In this document: in pieces, positions 16,739 to 27,637 of the stretch
How the letters are laid out: each line of letters starts with the position of its first letter
Position numbering within the stretch: the stretch's first letter is position 1
Assembly: GCF_900187115.1 (NCBI RefSeq)
Contig: NZ_LT906455.1
Coordinates: 1,736,001-1,800,000, forward strand
Direction: 5' to 3'
DNA length: 64,000 nt
Source of the DNA: Aliarcobacter butzleri
Lineage (GTDB): Bacteria; Campylobacterota; Campylobacteria; Campylobacterales; Arcobacteraceae
Notes under the pieces: generated by a model
What the model saw: the letters and a program-made list of their open reading frames with translations, nothing else
Databases searched by the model: none
Told to the model about the DNA's origin: nothing
Translations under genes and position numbers: made by a program

Positions 16739-16744
16739 TATAAT
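16739..16744 (+). promoter_or_regulatory. Minus-10 box of atpE
   Basis: A perfect TATAAT with T-rich stretches upstream, as in Campylobacterota sigma-70 promoters, which often lack a clear minus-35. Transcription would start near 16751, giving a leader of about 70 bases. Confidence 0.6.
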
Positions 16745-16753
16745 ATTGCCCAT

Positions 16754-16793
16754 CAAAGTATTTAGTAGGGATACGCAAGCCGAACAGACTTTG
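16754..16793 (+). other. Stem-loop in the atpE leader
   Basis: CAAAGT (16754-16759) pairs with ACTTTG (16788-16793) around a loop of 28 bases that is richer in G and C than its surroundings. It would sit at the very 5' end of the message, where hairpins commonly protect RNA or tune translation. Confidence 0.5.
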
Positions 16794-16818
16794 TTTAAAT
16801 TATATAAAGGAATATAGA

Positions 16819-17133
16819 ATGAAAAAAATCGTTCTTTTAATGCTAGCTATTGCTGGTATCGCTTTCGCTGCTGACGAAGCTGTTGTAAATGAAACTTTAA
16901 AAGCATACTCTGTTGTTGCTGCTGGAATTGGATTAGGTCTTGCTGCACTTGGTGGTGCTATTGGTATGGGTAATACTGCTGCTGCAACTATTGCTGGTAC
17001 TGCTAGAAACCCAGGTTTAGGTGGAAAATTAATGACTACAATGTTCATTGCTTTAGCGATGATCGAAGCACAAGTTATTTATGCACTTGTTGTAGCTATG
17101 ATTGCATTATATGCAAATCCATTTTTAGGGTAA
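16819..17133 (+). CDS. atpE: ATP synthase F0 subunit c
   Basis: 104 residues. Two membrane hairpin helices are obvious: the Gly/Ala-rich GLGLAALGGAIGMG (first helix), the polar loop ARNPG, and the second helix with the proton-binding Glu in ALAMIEAQVIYAL. The protein forms the rotating c-ring. The N-terminus (MKKIVLLMLAIAGIAFA) looks like a cleavable signal peptide, a feature of Campylobacterota AtpE proteins. The gene stands alone, away from the other atp genes, with its own TATAAT promoter, a structured leader, an AAGGA ribosome site and a strong terminator, consistent with the extra dose of subunit c needed. Confidence 0.97.
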   Translation: MKKIVLLMLAIAGIAFAADEAVVNETLKAYSVVAAGIGLGLAALGGAIGMGNTAAATIAGTARNPGLGGKLMTTMFIALAMIEAQVIYALVVAMIALYANPFLG

Positions 17134-17162
17134 TTTTAAATCAACAGATTTAATAAAACTCC

Positions 17163-17198
17163 AAAGGTCAAGAAGTTTTCTTCTTGACCTTTTTTTTT
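17163..17198 (+). terminator. Intrinsic terminator of atpE
   Basis: AAAGGTCAAGAAG and CTTCTTGACCTTT form a perfect 13-base-pair stem with a TTTT loop, followed by further T residues. Confidence 0.95.
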
Positions 17199-17271
17199 AT
17201 CTAAATTTATGCTACCTTTTTGACACCATTTAAAAGTAAAATTTCTTTTATAAATGTAAAAAGGAAAAAAA

Positions 17272-19395
17272 TTGAAAAGTACAACTATTAAAAACAAACT
17301 TCTTGTTTTGACGCTTTTTAGTGTTTCTGTCTCATTTTTTATATTAGGATTTTATAATACGTACAATAATTATAGTTCGGAATATAATTTAATTAAACAA
17401 AAAGAGTTGGATTTAGCAAAAGAAACTTCAAAATCAATCAACAGTTATTTACAATCAAAAATTGATATTGTTGAAGCTGTTGCACAAGAAGTATCATCAT
17501 TAAATTTGGATGTAAAAAACAAAGAGATTATTGATAAATTAAGACTAGGTAATTTATCAGGAAAGTTTTCAGGATTATATCTTGGAATTGAAGAGAATGG
17601 AAATTTCTTACAATATGATGCCACTTTTAGAACACCTCAAACACATGATTATGATTCAAGAAAAAGACCATGGTATAAAAAAGCTGTTGAAACAAATAAA
17701 GCAGGAATTAGCGAACCTTACATTGATTTTACTACAAAAAAACTAGTTATCTCAGTATCTGCACCTATAAAAAAAGATGGAAAAATCATAGGAGTAATTG
17801 GTTCGGATATTGCTCTTGATACTGTTGTAAATACTGTTTTAAATATAAATCTCAATGAAGATGGTTTTGCATATTTAACAGATTTTGAAGGAAAAACTAT
17901 AATTCATAAAGATGAAAAAGAGCTTGAAAAACAAAATGAAATTTATGCACAAGTAAAATCAAATAATAGTTTACATTTTGGTGAAGCTTTACTTAATAAC
18001 AATCCCCAATTAATTGCATATAGTAATATTCCTATTACAAATTGGAAATTAGTGATTCAACTTGATAAAAATGCTATTTCTAAAAAAATCAATGAAAATC
18101 TAATCAAAGAGATATTTTTATATGTTTTTTTACTGATAATTATTCTTGGAATTTTATTTTATGCATTAGTTAAAATTTTATCTCCTTTAAAAACTTTTGA
18201 AGAGGGGTTAAACTTTTTCTTTAAATATTTAAAAGGTGAAGAAAAAAATATTATTAAACTAAATATAAATACAAATGATGAGTTTGGTAATATGGCAGCA
18301 GAAATAGACAAACAAATGGAAATAATTGCCAAAAATCTTGAGAAAGATAAAGCTTTAATAAATGAAGTTAAAATGATTGTAAATAGAGTAAAAGAGGGAA
18401 ATCTTAATTTACAACTAACACAAACAACTACAAATGAATCATTAAATGAATTAAAAAATATGTTAAATGAAATGATTCAAACAATAAATATGAATGTAAA
18501 TGAAGATATAAATGTTATTTTATCATCTCTTGAAAAATACTCAAAATTAAACTTTGTAGATGATATAAAAAATCCTACTGGAAATGTTGCAAAAGGTTTA
18601 AATAATCTATCAAATATAATAAACCAAATGCTTCAACAAAACAAAGCAAATGGTTTTATTCTTGATGATAGTTCAAAAATTTTATTAGAAAATGTAGATA
18701 TTTTAAATAAATCTTCAAATGAAACTGCCGTATCTTTAGAAGAAACAGCTGCTGCTTTGGAAGAAATTACAAGTACTGTAATAAATAATACAGAAAGAAT
18801 CTCAATAATGGAAAATCATTCAAAAGAGTTATCAAATTCAATTGAAGAGGGACAAAAACTTGCAAATATTACAGTTGAATCAATGGATTCAATAAATGAA
18901 CAAACGCAATCAATTGCAGAGGCAATTACAATTATTGACCAAATAGCATTTCAAACAAATATTTTATCTTTAAATGCAGCTGTTGAAGCTGCAACTGCTG
19001 GAGAAGCGGGACGTGGATTTGCTGTTGTTGCAGCTGAAGTAAGAAATCTAGCAAGTAGAAGTGCCGAAGCAGCACGTGAGATTAAATCTTTAGTTGAAAA
19101 TGCAACTGAAAAAACAAATAATGGTAAAAAAATTGCAGATGATATGATAAATGGATATGTAAAATTAAAAGAGAACATATCAAAAACAACAGAAGTAATA
19201 CACGATATTTCAATTTCTTCAAAAGAGCAAAAAACAAGTATAGAACAAATTAATGATGTAATCACAAAATTAGATAGACAAACACAAAATAATGCTTCAA
19301 TTGCAAATCAAACACATGATATTGCAATAAATACATCAAAAATAGCTAAAAAAATATTAGAAACAGTACATGAAAAAACCTTTAAAGAGGAATAA
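17272..19395 (+). CDS. Methyl-accepting chemotaxis protein with amino-acid-type dCache domain
   Basis: 707 residues: membrane helix 10-30, periplasmic dCache domain 35-275, second helix 282-305, HAMP-like linker, then the cytoplasmic signalling hairpin with the conserved tip [18 protein letters not shown]. In the sensor, Y127, R132, W134, Y135 and D179 reproduce both the residues and the exact spacing of the amino-acid-binding motif known from PctA (Y121, R126, W128, Y129, D173). It probably senses amino acids and signals to CheA through CheW. The start codon is TTG, with AAGG about seven bases before. No CheW/CheA gene is adjacent. Confidence 0.93.
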   Translation: MKSTTIKNKLLVLTLFSVSVSFFILGFYNTYNNYSSEYNLIKQKELDLAKETSKSINSYLQSKIDIVEAVAQEVSSLNLDVKNKEIIDKLRLGNLSGKFSGLYLGIEENGNFLQYDATFRTPQTHDYDSRKRPWYKKAVETNKAGISEPYIDFTTKKLVISVSAPIKKDGKIIGVIGSDIALDTVVNTVLNINLNEDGFAYLTDFEGKTIIHKDEKELEKQNEIYAQVKSNNSLHFGEALLNNNPQLIAYSNIPITNWKLVIQLDKNAISKKINENLIKEIFLYVFLLIIILGILFYALVKILSPLKTFEEGLNFFFKYLKGEEKNIIKLNINTNDEFGNMAAEIDKQMEIIAKNLEKDKALINEVKMIVNRVKEGNLNLQLTQTTTNESLNELKNMLNEMIQTINMNVNEDINVILSSLEKYSKLNFVDDIKNPTGNVAKGLNNLSNIINQMLQQNKANGFILDDSSKILLENVDILNKSSNETAVSLEETAAALEEITSTVINNTERISIMENHSKELSNSIEEGQKLANITVESMDSINEQTQSIAEAITIIDQIAFQTNILSLNAAVEAATAGEAGRGFAVVAAEVRNLASRSAEAAREIKSLVENATEKTNNGKKIADDMINGYVKLKENISKTTEVIHDISISSKEQKTSIEQINDVITKLDRQTQNNASIANQTHDIAINTSKIAKKILETVHEKTFKEE

Positions 19396-19468
19396 CCTTA
19401 ATAATGAAATATTTGATATATTTTTAAGTAAATTGATAGTAACATTCTACCCTAATTTCTCCAGAAAT

Positions 19469-19553
19469 GCGGATGTGGTGGAATGGTAGACACGCCATCT
19501 TGAGGTGGTGGTGAGCTAAGCTTGTGCGGGTTCAAGTCCCGCCATCCGCACCA
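19469..19553 (+). tRNA. tRNA-Leu (GAG)
   Basis: Class II tRNA with a long variable arm. The acceptor GCGGATG pairs with CATCCGC and CCA is encoded. The anticodon loop TTGAGGT gives GAG. The T-loop GGTTCAAGTCC is typical. Confidence 0.97.
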
Positions 19554-19653
19554 TTATTAAGTCAATGGACTTTATGCTTATAAATAAAAATCATACTTAT
19601 TCATGTCATAGTCTTTTTGTTTTTAAAAACAAGTATTAGAAAGTAAACAAATT

Positions 19654-20697
19654 TTAATCTTCAGTTTTTTTAAGTTTTTTCCTTGATAAATCAGACATTA
19701 AAATACCAATCCAATGAGTACTTGTATTTGAATCGAATGCTATTTTTAATGTCATAGTAATTGGAACAGCTAGAAACATTCCTACAATTCCCAAAATATA
19801 ACCCCAAAATATTAAAGAGAAAAATATTATTAAAGGAGATAGTCCTAGTTCTCTTCCCATTAATTTTGGTTCTAAAATATTACTTATTGAAATATTTATA
19901 ACCATATATAAAATAATAACCCAAATAGCAGAAAAAATATCAAGATTCATTAATGCTAAAAGTATCGCAGGAATTGAAGCAATTATTGACCCCACAACTG
20001 GTACAAAATTAAATAGCATTGCAATAACACCCCATAAAATAGGATAATCAACATTGAAAAAAGCTAGCATAATTGTTACTATAAACCCTGTCAAAAAGCT
20101 TGTGAAAGTTTTAACTACAAAATACTTTTGAATATTAAATGAAAAAAGATTGAAGTGTTGTAGTTTTTTTGCATTATTTCTAAAAATTACTTTTAATTTT
20201 GTTTGAAAAGATTTTGATTCAGCAAGAATAAATGCAACACCTATAATCACAAGCAAAAACTTTGATAAAAAGGTACTAATACTCCCAATTATATTTGTAG
20301 TTAAGCCAAAGAAAGAGCTAAAATTTAGTGTTTCCATTATTTTTGCTTTATCAATATTTAAACCATAACTTTGTGCAAAATGAATGCTATTTAAAACTAA
20401 ATTTTTTAACTTAACTTCGTAACTAGGAAGATTTGCTAAAAAATCTTTTAAAGAAATATTTATTACATAAGCAAACATAAAACCAAGAATTATAACTATA
20501 AGTAACAAAAGAAAATAAGAGACTATTTTGGGAAAATGTTTCCTTTGTAATAGATTTAAAACAGATGAAAAAATAGAAGAGATAAATATTGCCAAAAATA
20601 GTATAACAACTATTTCACTCGCCATTTTCATACCTGCTATTATAACTACAAAACTTGCAAAATAAAAAAAATAGTTTTTTAAATTTGTCGCATCCAT
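19654..20697 (-). CDS. AI-2E/PerM family transporter (first of two)
   Basis: 347 residues with about eight membrane helices. The family signature region is FNFVPVVGSIIASIPAILLAL, and near the C-terminus GLSPLIIFFSLIFWGYILGIVGMFLAVP. The family was named for the AI-2 exporter TqsA but includes Na+/H+ antiporters and uncharacterised permeases (PerM, YdiK), so the substrate is unknown. A short basic tail (SRKKLKK) follows the last helix. It is a single gene after tRNA-Leu on the opposite strand. A paralogue lies at 41973-43019. Confidence 0.85.
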   Translation of the reverse strand: MDATNLKNYFFYFASFVVIIAGMKMASEIVVILFLAIFISSIFSSVLNLLQRKHFPKIVSYFLLLLIVIILGFMFAYVINISLKDFLANLPSYEVKLKNLVLNSIHFAQSYGLNIDKAKIMETLNFSSFFGLTTNIIGSISTFLSKFLLVIIGVAFILAESKSFQTKLKVIFRNNAKKLQHFNLFSFNIQKYFVVKTFTSFLTGFIVTIMLAFFNVDYPILWGVIAMLFNFVPVVGSIIASIPAILLALMNLDIFSAIWVIILYMVINISISNILEPKLMGRELGLSPLIIFFSLIFWGYILGIVGMFLAVPITMTLKIAFDSNTSTHWIGILMSDLSRKKLKKTED

Positions 20698-20783
20698 CTA
20701 TTTCCTTCTTAAAATACTTTATAAAATTTTGTGATTATACATTTTTTAAATCTAAATAGCTAACTTAAATGAAAAAATAAAGA

Positions 20784-22030
<1,247 letters not shown>

Positions 22031-22039
22031 CACAAAAAC

Positions 22040-22354
22040 CTAAACAAAAAAGTTTAAACCAAGAGCTGCAAGAGCAACAACTAAAGATTTTGTTTTCAAG
22101 TCATCTATAATTTTTCTCTCTTCATCTGCAATAATTATTTCTAAATCTTCATCACTAAAATCATCAAAAGTTTTATGATTTTCTATTAATCTAGCTTTTG
22201 TTGAAAGAATTGCTTTTTCTCTTATTTTCAAATTTATTGCATCTTTTAACTGCTGGCTTTTTATTTTAGGATAATCAAAAGCTTTTGTTGCATTTTCACT
22301 CGCAATATTTATTAATTTATTTGAATTCTCTTTTAATTTATCTTTTATTCCCAT
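22040..22354 (-). CDS. Unknown small protein with C-terminal hydrophobic tail
   Basis: 104 residues. It is helical and highly charged for about 85 residues (MGIKDKLKENSNKL at the start), then has one hydrophobic stretch (SLVVALAALGLNFFV) at the very end, which suggests a tail anchor. GGAAA lies before the ATG. No motif recognised. It is the first gene of a two-gene minus-strand unit with 21647-22030. Confidence 0.6.
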   Translation of the reverse strand: MGIKDKLKENSNKLINIASENATKAFDYPKIKSQQLKDAINLKIREKAILSTKARLIENHKTFDDFSDEDLEIIIADEERKIIDDLKTKSLVVALAALGLNFFV

Positions 22355-22396
22355 ATTTTTTCCAGTTAAATTTTATTTATTCTAACATAAAAAAAT

Positions 22397-22510
22397 TTAT
22401 GACATATATTCCCATCTTGGATAAAGAGCTGTTATAGCTTTTAAATCTTCAAATTTGAAAACATTAAAAATTCTAAATCTTCCACTACTTAAAATTGCTT
22501 TTATTTTCAT
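22397..22510 (-). CDS. Possible 37-residue small protein
   Basis: ATG 22510 opens a frame MKIKAILSSGRFRIFNVFKF and ends ALYPRWEYMS. AAGGAT lies seven bases before the ATG, a ribosome site as good as those of known genes here. It fills the gap between two annotated-size genes. The peptide is basic in its first half and aromatic in its second. No family recognised; it could be a chance frame. Confidence 0.4.
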   Translation of the reverse strand: MKIKAILSSGRFRIFNVFKFEDLKAITALYPRWEYMS

Positions 22511-22639
22511 TTTAAATCCTTATTTTAATATATAAATATTTTACAAAAATTCAACTAATATTTTTCTTAATTTTATATACTTTTATATATTTTTTATATT
22601 TTTAAGATATACTTATGAATATTTATTTTTGGAATGTAA

Positions 22640-22858
22640 ATGGATAAAGAAAATTTTAAATTGTTACTAAAAAAAGCGAATTTTAATAAACGCACTTTTT
22701 CGCAATATTTGGGCTTAAAATATCAAAGCGTAAACTCTTGGGGGAATAATGGAAGAAATATTCCTTATTGGGTAGAATCATGGTTAAATCTCTACATTGA
22801 TAATAATCGATGTAAAAAAATCCAAGAAATGCTAAAAGATAGTGGTATTTGTAAATAA
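22640..22858 (+). CDS. Small helix-turn-helix-like protein
   Basis: 72 residues. The pattern LLLKKANFNKRTFSQYLGL followed by KYQSVNSWGNNGRNIP resembles the helix-turn-helix of small Cro/C1-like or phage-type regulators, where a Ser/Thr-x-Asn-x-Trp stretch forms the recognition helix. The C-terminus is a short amphipathic helix. GGAATG precedes the ATG. It ends 11 bases before thiD and may be co-transcribed with it. DNA binding is inferred from pattern only. Confidence 0.55.
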   Translation: MDKENFKLLLKKANFNKRTFSQYLGLKYQSVNSWGNNGRNIPYWVESWLNLYIDNNRCKKIQEMLKDSGICK

Positions 22859-22869
22859 AGGTTTAAAAA

Positions 22870-23625
22870 ATGAAAGTTGTTTTAACAATAGCAGGAAGCG
22901 ATAGTGGTGGAGGTGCTGGTATTCAAGCTGACATAAAAAGTGGATTTTATCATGGAATTTTTATGACAACAGCAATAACAGCAATAACTGTACAAAATAC
23001 TCTTGGAGTTACAAATGTAGAAGTTTTAAAACCTAGTTTTGTACAAGAACAAATATCTAGCGTTTTAGAAGATTTTAAAGTAAATGCTATAAAAATCGGG
23101 ATGTTAGGTTCAAAAGAGCTTATTTTAAAAGTTCTTGATTGTATAAAACCTTTATATATTCCTATTATTTTAGATCCTGTTGCTATTTCAAGAGCTGGTT
23201 CTAAACTTATTGATGATGAAGCAATTGAAACATTAAAAACACTTTTTAAATATGCTTTTGTAATAACTCCAAATAAATATGAAGCAAAACTATTTTTTGA
23301 TGTAAACTCAATTGATGATATAAAAAATATAAAACATATACCAACAAATATTTTATTTAAAAATATGGTTGAAGATAAAAATAAAACAGTAGATGTTTTA
23401 TTAAAAAAAGATGGAACAATTATAAACTTTGAATCTAAAAGAGCTGATGAATCAAATACGCATGGAACTGGTTGTAGTTTTAGTGCAAGTATTGCTTCAC
23501 TTGTTGCAAAAGGTGAAACTTTGGAGGACTCTATAAAAATAGCAAAAAAATATATCTATGAAGCAATAAAACACGCACCAAATTTAGGTAATGGTAATGG
23601 TCCAATAAATCATATTTTAAATTAA
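22870..23625 (+). CDS. thiD: Hydroxymethylpyrimidine/phosphomethylpyrimidine kinase
   Basis: 251 residues, ribokinase fold. Start TIAGSDSGGGAGIQADIKS is the ThiD substrate loop; further landmarks are KIGMLGS, ILDPVAISRAGSKL and the C-terminal anion hole HGTGCSFSASIASLVAKG with the catalytic Asp position occupied by the HGTGC motif region. It phosphorylates HMP and HMP-P for thiamine synthesis. No other thi gene or TPP riboswitch is seen near; it follows a small regulator-like gene. Confidence 0.95.
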   Translation: MKVVLTIAGSDSGGGAGIQADIKSGFYHGIFMTTAITAITVQNTLGVTNVEVLKPSFVQEQISSVLEDFKVNAIKIGMLGSKELILKVLDCIKPLYIPIILDPVAISRAGSKLIDDEAIETLKTLFKYAFVITPNKYEAKLFFDVNSIDDIKNIKHIPTNILFKNMVEDKNKTVDVLLKKDGTIINFESKRADESNTHGTGCSFSASIASLVAKGETLEDSIKIAKKYIYEAIKHAPNLGNGNGPINHILN

Positions 23626-23699
23626 ATTATAAAAGCCGTAACAAAGCCTTATTTTAGTATATTACGCGAAAATAATTTATTTTAAAATAGGAAAAGCTT

Positions 23700-24938
23700 A
23701 TGCAAGAGTTTTTACAAGAGGCTAAAAATAGCAGTCGAATTATTGCAAACTTAGGCTCTGCACAGAAAAATAGAGTTCTAAATGAAATGGCAGATGCTTT
23801 AATAGAACACTCTTCTTTCATTCTTTCTCACAATCAAAAAGATATGAATGATGCAAAATTAAATAATTTAAATGATGCTTTACAAGATAGACTTCTTCTG
23901 ACAGAAAAACGAATTCAAGATATGGCAATTGCAATTAGACAAATTGCATCACAACAAGATCCTTTAGGTAAAATTTTAAATGGTTGGGTTACTAAAGATG
24001 GTTTAAATATTCAAAAAGTTTCTATTCCTATTGGAGTAATTGGAATCATTTATGAAAGCCGTCCAAATGTTACAAGTGATACTGCTGCACTTTGTTTTAA
24101 AAGTGGAAATGTTTGTGTTTTAAAAGGTGGAAAAGAAGCTGAAAACTCAAACAAAGCAATAGCTACAATTTTAAGAGAAGTATTAAGAAAAAACAATCTT
24201 CCTGAATATGCTATTTCATTACTTCCTGATTCAAGTAGAGAAGGTGTTGCAAAACTAATAAAACAAGACAAATATGTAGATTTAATTGTTCCAAGAGGTG
24301 GAGAAGCACTTATTAGATTTGTGAGTGAAAACTCATCAATTCCAGTAATTAAACACGATAAAGGAATTTGTCATATTTTTATAGACCAAGATGCCAATAT
24401 TACAAAAATATTTGACATTGTTGTAAATGCAAAATGCCAAAAACCAAGTGCTTGTAACTCAATAGAAACTTTATTAATTCATACAAATATTGCTGCATTA
24501 ATCTTAAGTGGTTTAGTTGAAACTCTTAGTCTTCATGGAACAATCTTAAAAGGTTGCCCTGAAACTTTACAACACATAAACGCAATTCCTGCAACATTAG
24601 AAGATTTTGATACAGAATATTTAGCAAATGTTTTAAACATAAAAATTGTAGCAAATGTTGATGAAGCGATCACACATATTCAAAGACACGGTTCTGGACA
24701 CTCTGAATCAATCTTAAGTGAAAACTACACGACAATAAATAAATTTTTAAGTGAAGTTGATGCTGCTTGTGTTTATGCAAATGCAAGTACAAGATTTACA
24801 GATGGTGGAGAGTTTGGACTTGGAGCTGAAGTTGGTATTTCTACAAATAAACTTCATTCAAGAGGTCCTATGGGAATAGAAGATTTAACGACATTCAAAT
24901 ACAAAATTTATGGACAAGGTCAAATAAGAAAAGGATAA
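23700..24938 (+). CDS. proA: Gamma-glutamyl phosphate reductase
   Basis: 412 residues, full length. Aldehyde-dehydrogenase-type fold with the ProA motifs IGVIGIIYESRPNVTSD, VCVLKGGKEAENSN, VPRGGEALI, and the catalytic Cys in NAKCQKPSACNSIETLL; FTDGGEFGLGAEVGISTNK lies near the C-terminus. It reduces gamma-glutamyl phosphate with NADPH in proline synthesis. It is followed two bases later by the GH17 gene, so they share a transcript. proB is not nearby. Confidence 0.97.
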   Translation: MQEFLQEAKNSSRIIANLGSAQKNRVLNEMADALIEHSSFILSHNQKDMNDAKLNNLNDALQDRLLLTEKRIQDMAIAIRQIASQQDPLGKILNGWVTKDGLNIQKVSIPIGVIGIIYESRPNVTSDTAALCFKSGNVCVLKGGKEAENSNKAIATILREVLRKNNLPEYAISLLPDSSREGVAKLIKQDKYVDLIVPRGGEALIRFVSENSSIPVIKHDKGICHIFIDQDANITKIFDIVVNAKCQKPSACNSIETLLIHTNIAALILSGLVETLSLHGTILKGCPETLQHINAIPATLEDFDTEYLANVLNIKIVANVDEAITHIQRHGSGHSESILSENYTTINKFLSEVDAACVYANASTRFTDGGEFGLGAEVGISTNKLHSRGPMGIEDLTTFKYKIYGQGQIRKG

Positions 24939-24940
24939 TA

Positions 24941-26830
24941 ATGAGAAACAAGGTTTTTTTAACATTTTTAAGTGCACTATCAGTGCTGTTTTTTTGGCAT
25001 TATGTAGGTACAAAAGTTATATTAAAAGATGACTCTTCAAAATCTTTTTCTAAACTTCAATGTGTCTCTTATGCTCCATTTACAAAAGATGAATCACCAT
25101 ACTCTTTTGAGAAAGGTTTAGTTCTAAAAGAAGAAAATATTAGAAAAGATTTAGAACTTTTTTCTAAGTATACAAATTGTATTAGAACTTATTCTACTGT
25201 TGGATTAGAACTTATTCCTAAAGTTGCAAAAGAGTTAAATATGCAAATGTTAATGGGGGCATGGATAGGAAAAAGTGATAAAGATGCAAGAAAAGAAGTA
25301 GATACTTTAATCCAACTTGCAACTGAATACAAAGACATTGTAAAAGCAGTAATTGTAGGAAACGAGGTTTTATTAAGAGGTGATTCTTCTGAGCAAAGAC
25401 TTCACGATTTTATAGTTGAAGTAAAAACTGCTCTTCCTGATACTCCTGTAACTTATGCTGATGTTTGGGAATATTGGCTTAAATATCCAAAAATCAAAGA
25501 AGTTACAGATTTTGTAACTATTCATATTTTACCTTATTGGGAAGATGATCCTCAAAATATACATGATTCAATAGAACACTTAGCAAATGTAAGAATGGAA
25601 GTTGAAAAAGAGTTAGGAACTTCAAATATTCTAATTGGTGAAACAGGTTGGCCAAGTGAAGGAAGAGCAAGAGAAGATGCTATGCCTAGCAAAATAAACC
25701 AAGCTATGTTTGTAAGAGATTTTGTAAAATTAGCAAATGAAAAAAACTGGAACTATAATATCATCGAAGCAGTTGATCAACCTTGGAAAAGAGTAAATGA
25801 AGGAGCTGTTGGTGGATTCTGGGGATTATTTGATAAAGATAGAGGTGATAAAAGTGTATTTAAAGGTGATGTTTCAAACTTCCCAAATTATACATATTTA
25901 GCATTTGGTTCACTATTTTTAGTATTAGGTTTCTCTTATGCAATGTTAAGAAAAAAAGTATTTTCAATGACAAAAATAGCTACTTTTACTATTATAAATA
26001 CTATTTTTGCTATTTTATTTATGCTTCAAGTTGAACAATATCATGTAATAACTAGAAACTTCTTTGAGTTTATTTGGGCAATTTTAGTTCTTGGAACTCA
26101 AATCTTTGTATATTATTTTATGTTAGCTTACATCTTAAGAAAAAAACAAAGTGATGTAATTCCTTCAATGTTCTTTTATGCATCTGCATTCTTTACATTT
26201 ATTATGACTACAAATTTAGCATTTAATGGAAGATATGAAAACTTTGAAATCTATGGATTTATAATCTTAGCTATTTCATTTTTATGGTTATATATTCCAA
26301 GATTCAATCAACTTCAATTTGGTAAATTTGAAAAACTTTTATCTTTAATTTTAGTTATAAATACAATTATAGTTTTCTATAACGAAACTTCTTTAAATAT
26401 TTTCTCAAATATTTGGGTTATTTTATCTTTAATTTTTGCGTTTATCCTATACAAAGGTACAACAAAAGAGATTAAAATTACAGATTTAAAAGAGATTGTA
26501 GTTTATACTTTAGTTTTTGCAATTGCTGTTTATCTGTTTAAAATAGGATTTGTTTCAAATAAAGCTTTAGCAAATGCTTGCAACATTGATTCAAAAGGAA
26601 TAGCTTGTGGAATAAAAGACTTTATGGGACACTCTATATATTTTGGTTATGTTGGATTTGTATCACTGATTATTTCAATAATAGCATTAGTTGTAAATAC
26701 TAAAAAAGCAAGTTTAGTTGCTCTATTCTTCGCAGTAGCTTCAACTATTCTTTCTAATACATTCTTAGGTGCTGTTTCGTTTATAATAGTTGCCTACATT
26801 CTTACAAAAGAAAATAAAAAACTAGTTTAA
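24941..26830 (+). CDS. Membrane-anchored glycoside hydrolase family 17-like protein
   Basis: 629 residues. One N-terminal helix is followed by a periplasmic GH17-like domain (about 35-310): the acid/base Glu is in VGNEVLLRG and the nucleophile Glu in GETGWPSEG, both GH17 hallmarks; CIRTYS and VTYADVWEYW fit the barrel. About nine membrane helices (320-620) follow with no recognised motif. GH17 enzymes cleave or transfer beta-1,3-glucan, and bacterial members act with glucan synthases such as NdvB. No synthase gene is in the window. It is coupled to proA and ends at a terminator. Confidence 0.8.
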   Translation: MRNKVFLTFLSALSVLFFWHYVGTKVILKDDSSKSFSKLQCVSYAPFTKDESPYSFEKGLVLKEENIRKDLELFSKYTNCIRTYSTVGLELIPKVAKELNMQMLMGAWIGKSDKDARKEVDTLIQLATEYKDIVKAVIVGNEVLLRGDSSEQRLHDFIVEVKTALPDTPVTYADVWEYWLKYPKIKEVTDFVTIHILPYWEDDPQNIHDSIEHLANVRMEVEKELGTSNILIGETGWPSEGRAREDAMPSKINQAMFVRDFVKLANEKNWNYNIIEAVDQPWKRVNEGAVGGFWGLFDKDRGDKSVFKGDVSNFPNYTYLAFGSLFLVLGFSYAMLRKKVFSMTKIATFTIINTIFAILFMLQVEQYHVITRNFFEFIWAILVLGTQIFVYYFMLAYILRKKQSDVIPSMFFYASAFFTFIMTTNLAFNGRYENFEIYGFIILAISFLWLYIPRFNQLQFGKFEKLLSLILVINTIIVFYNETSLNIFSNIWVILSLIFAFILYKGTTKEIKITDLKEIVVYTLVFAIAVYLFKIGFVSNKALANACNIDSKGIACGIKDFMGHSIYFGYVGFVSLIISIIALVVNTKKASLVALFFAVASTILSNTFLGAVSFIIVAYILTKENKKLV

Positions 26831-26832
26831 TA

Positions 26833-26859
26833 AATAGCTTGAGTTTTTCTCAAGCTATT
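26833..26859 (+). terminator. Terminator of the proA-GH17 unit
   Basis: AATAGCTTGAG and CTCAAGCTATT form an 11-base-pair stem with a TTTTT loop, followed by ATCTTTTT. The stem touches the stop codon of the convergent gene at 26858. Confidence 0.75.
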
Positions 26860-27505
26860 ATCTTTTTACAGGATTTGCATATTCTGCTTCATCTTCTCCA
26901 CCACCAATTATCGCTTCAATCTTTTTAACTGGGAAATTTGGAAGTTTAAATTTATCATCTTTTATATCAATATTAAAAGTTGCAGTTTTTGCTATTTGCA
27001 TTTGTACAACACCTAAAGATTTACTTATTTGTTTTAGAGGAACACTATTGTAAACCCAGATTTTATCTTCACCAAGTTGCCAAACATCACATTTATATCC
27101 CAAAATAGTTTCAGTTCCTAAATATTTTGCACCCATTTGAGTAAAACTCTCACGATTTTTTATATTTTGTATTGAACTATCTTCATCTAATACTAACTTT
27201 TGAGAATAAATAATTTCATCATCAAAATCTGCTGTATATAAAGTATCTTTTACTATTTTTGAAACTGTTCTTTCAGTTTCTTGTTCTCCTGCAATAATTT
27301 GAGTAGTTTTTTCATCTACTAATTCGATTGCTCCAAAGTCTTTAAAGACTAATTTACTAGTACCATTTATACTACCATTAGCTTTTCCATTATCTCCAAC
27401 TATTTCATATTCAACAATTCCTGATTTCATATCGTATCTATTTCCTGCAAATAGCTCAACAAAACCAAACAACAAAAATAAAAAAACAAAGTTAATTTTT
27501 CTCAC
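26858..27505 (-). CDS. Unknown periplasmic protein
   Basis: 215 residues with a signal peptide (hydrophobic 5-20, ending ELFAG). The mature part is beta-rich with a single Cys (LGYKCDVWQL) and a GYKxxVW pattern seen in DUF4412-like proteins, which are of unknown function. The C-terminus is acidic (GGGEDEAEY). The start is GTG, with AAGG about seven bases before. It is a single gene, divergent from ccoG. No role can be given. Confidence 0.6.
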   Translation of the reverse strand: MRKINFVFLFLLFGFVELFAGNRYDMKSGIVEYEIVGDNGKANGSINGTSKLVFKDFGAIELVDEKTTQIIAGEQETERTVSKIVKDTLYTADFDDEIIYSQKLVLDEDSSIQNIKNRESFTQMGAKYLGTETILGYKCDVWQLGEDKIWVYNSVPLKQISKSLGVVQMQIAKTATFNIDIKDDKFKLPNFPVKKIEAIIGGGEDEAEYANPVKR

Positions 27506-27637
27506 TTTTTTTCCTTAAATAAACTTGCAAAATTATACAAATAATAATCAAAATAAGCAATATAATTTTTATATTTTTTCATACCACCAAATGAACACTT
27601 TTTTTATTTAGAATACAAAAAAATAAAAGGAGTTTTT

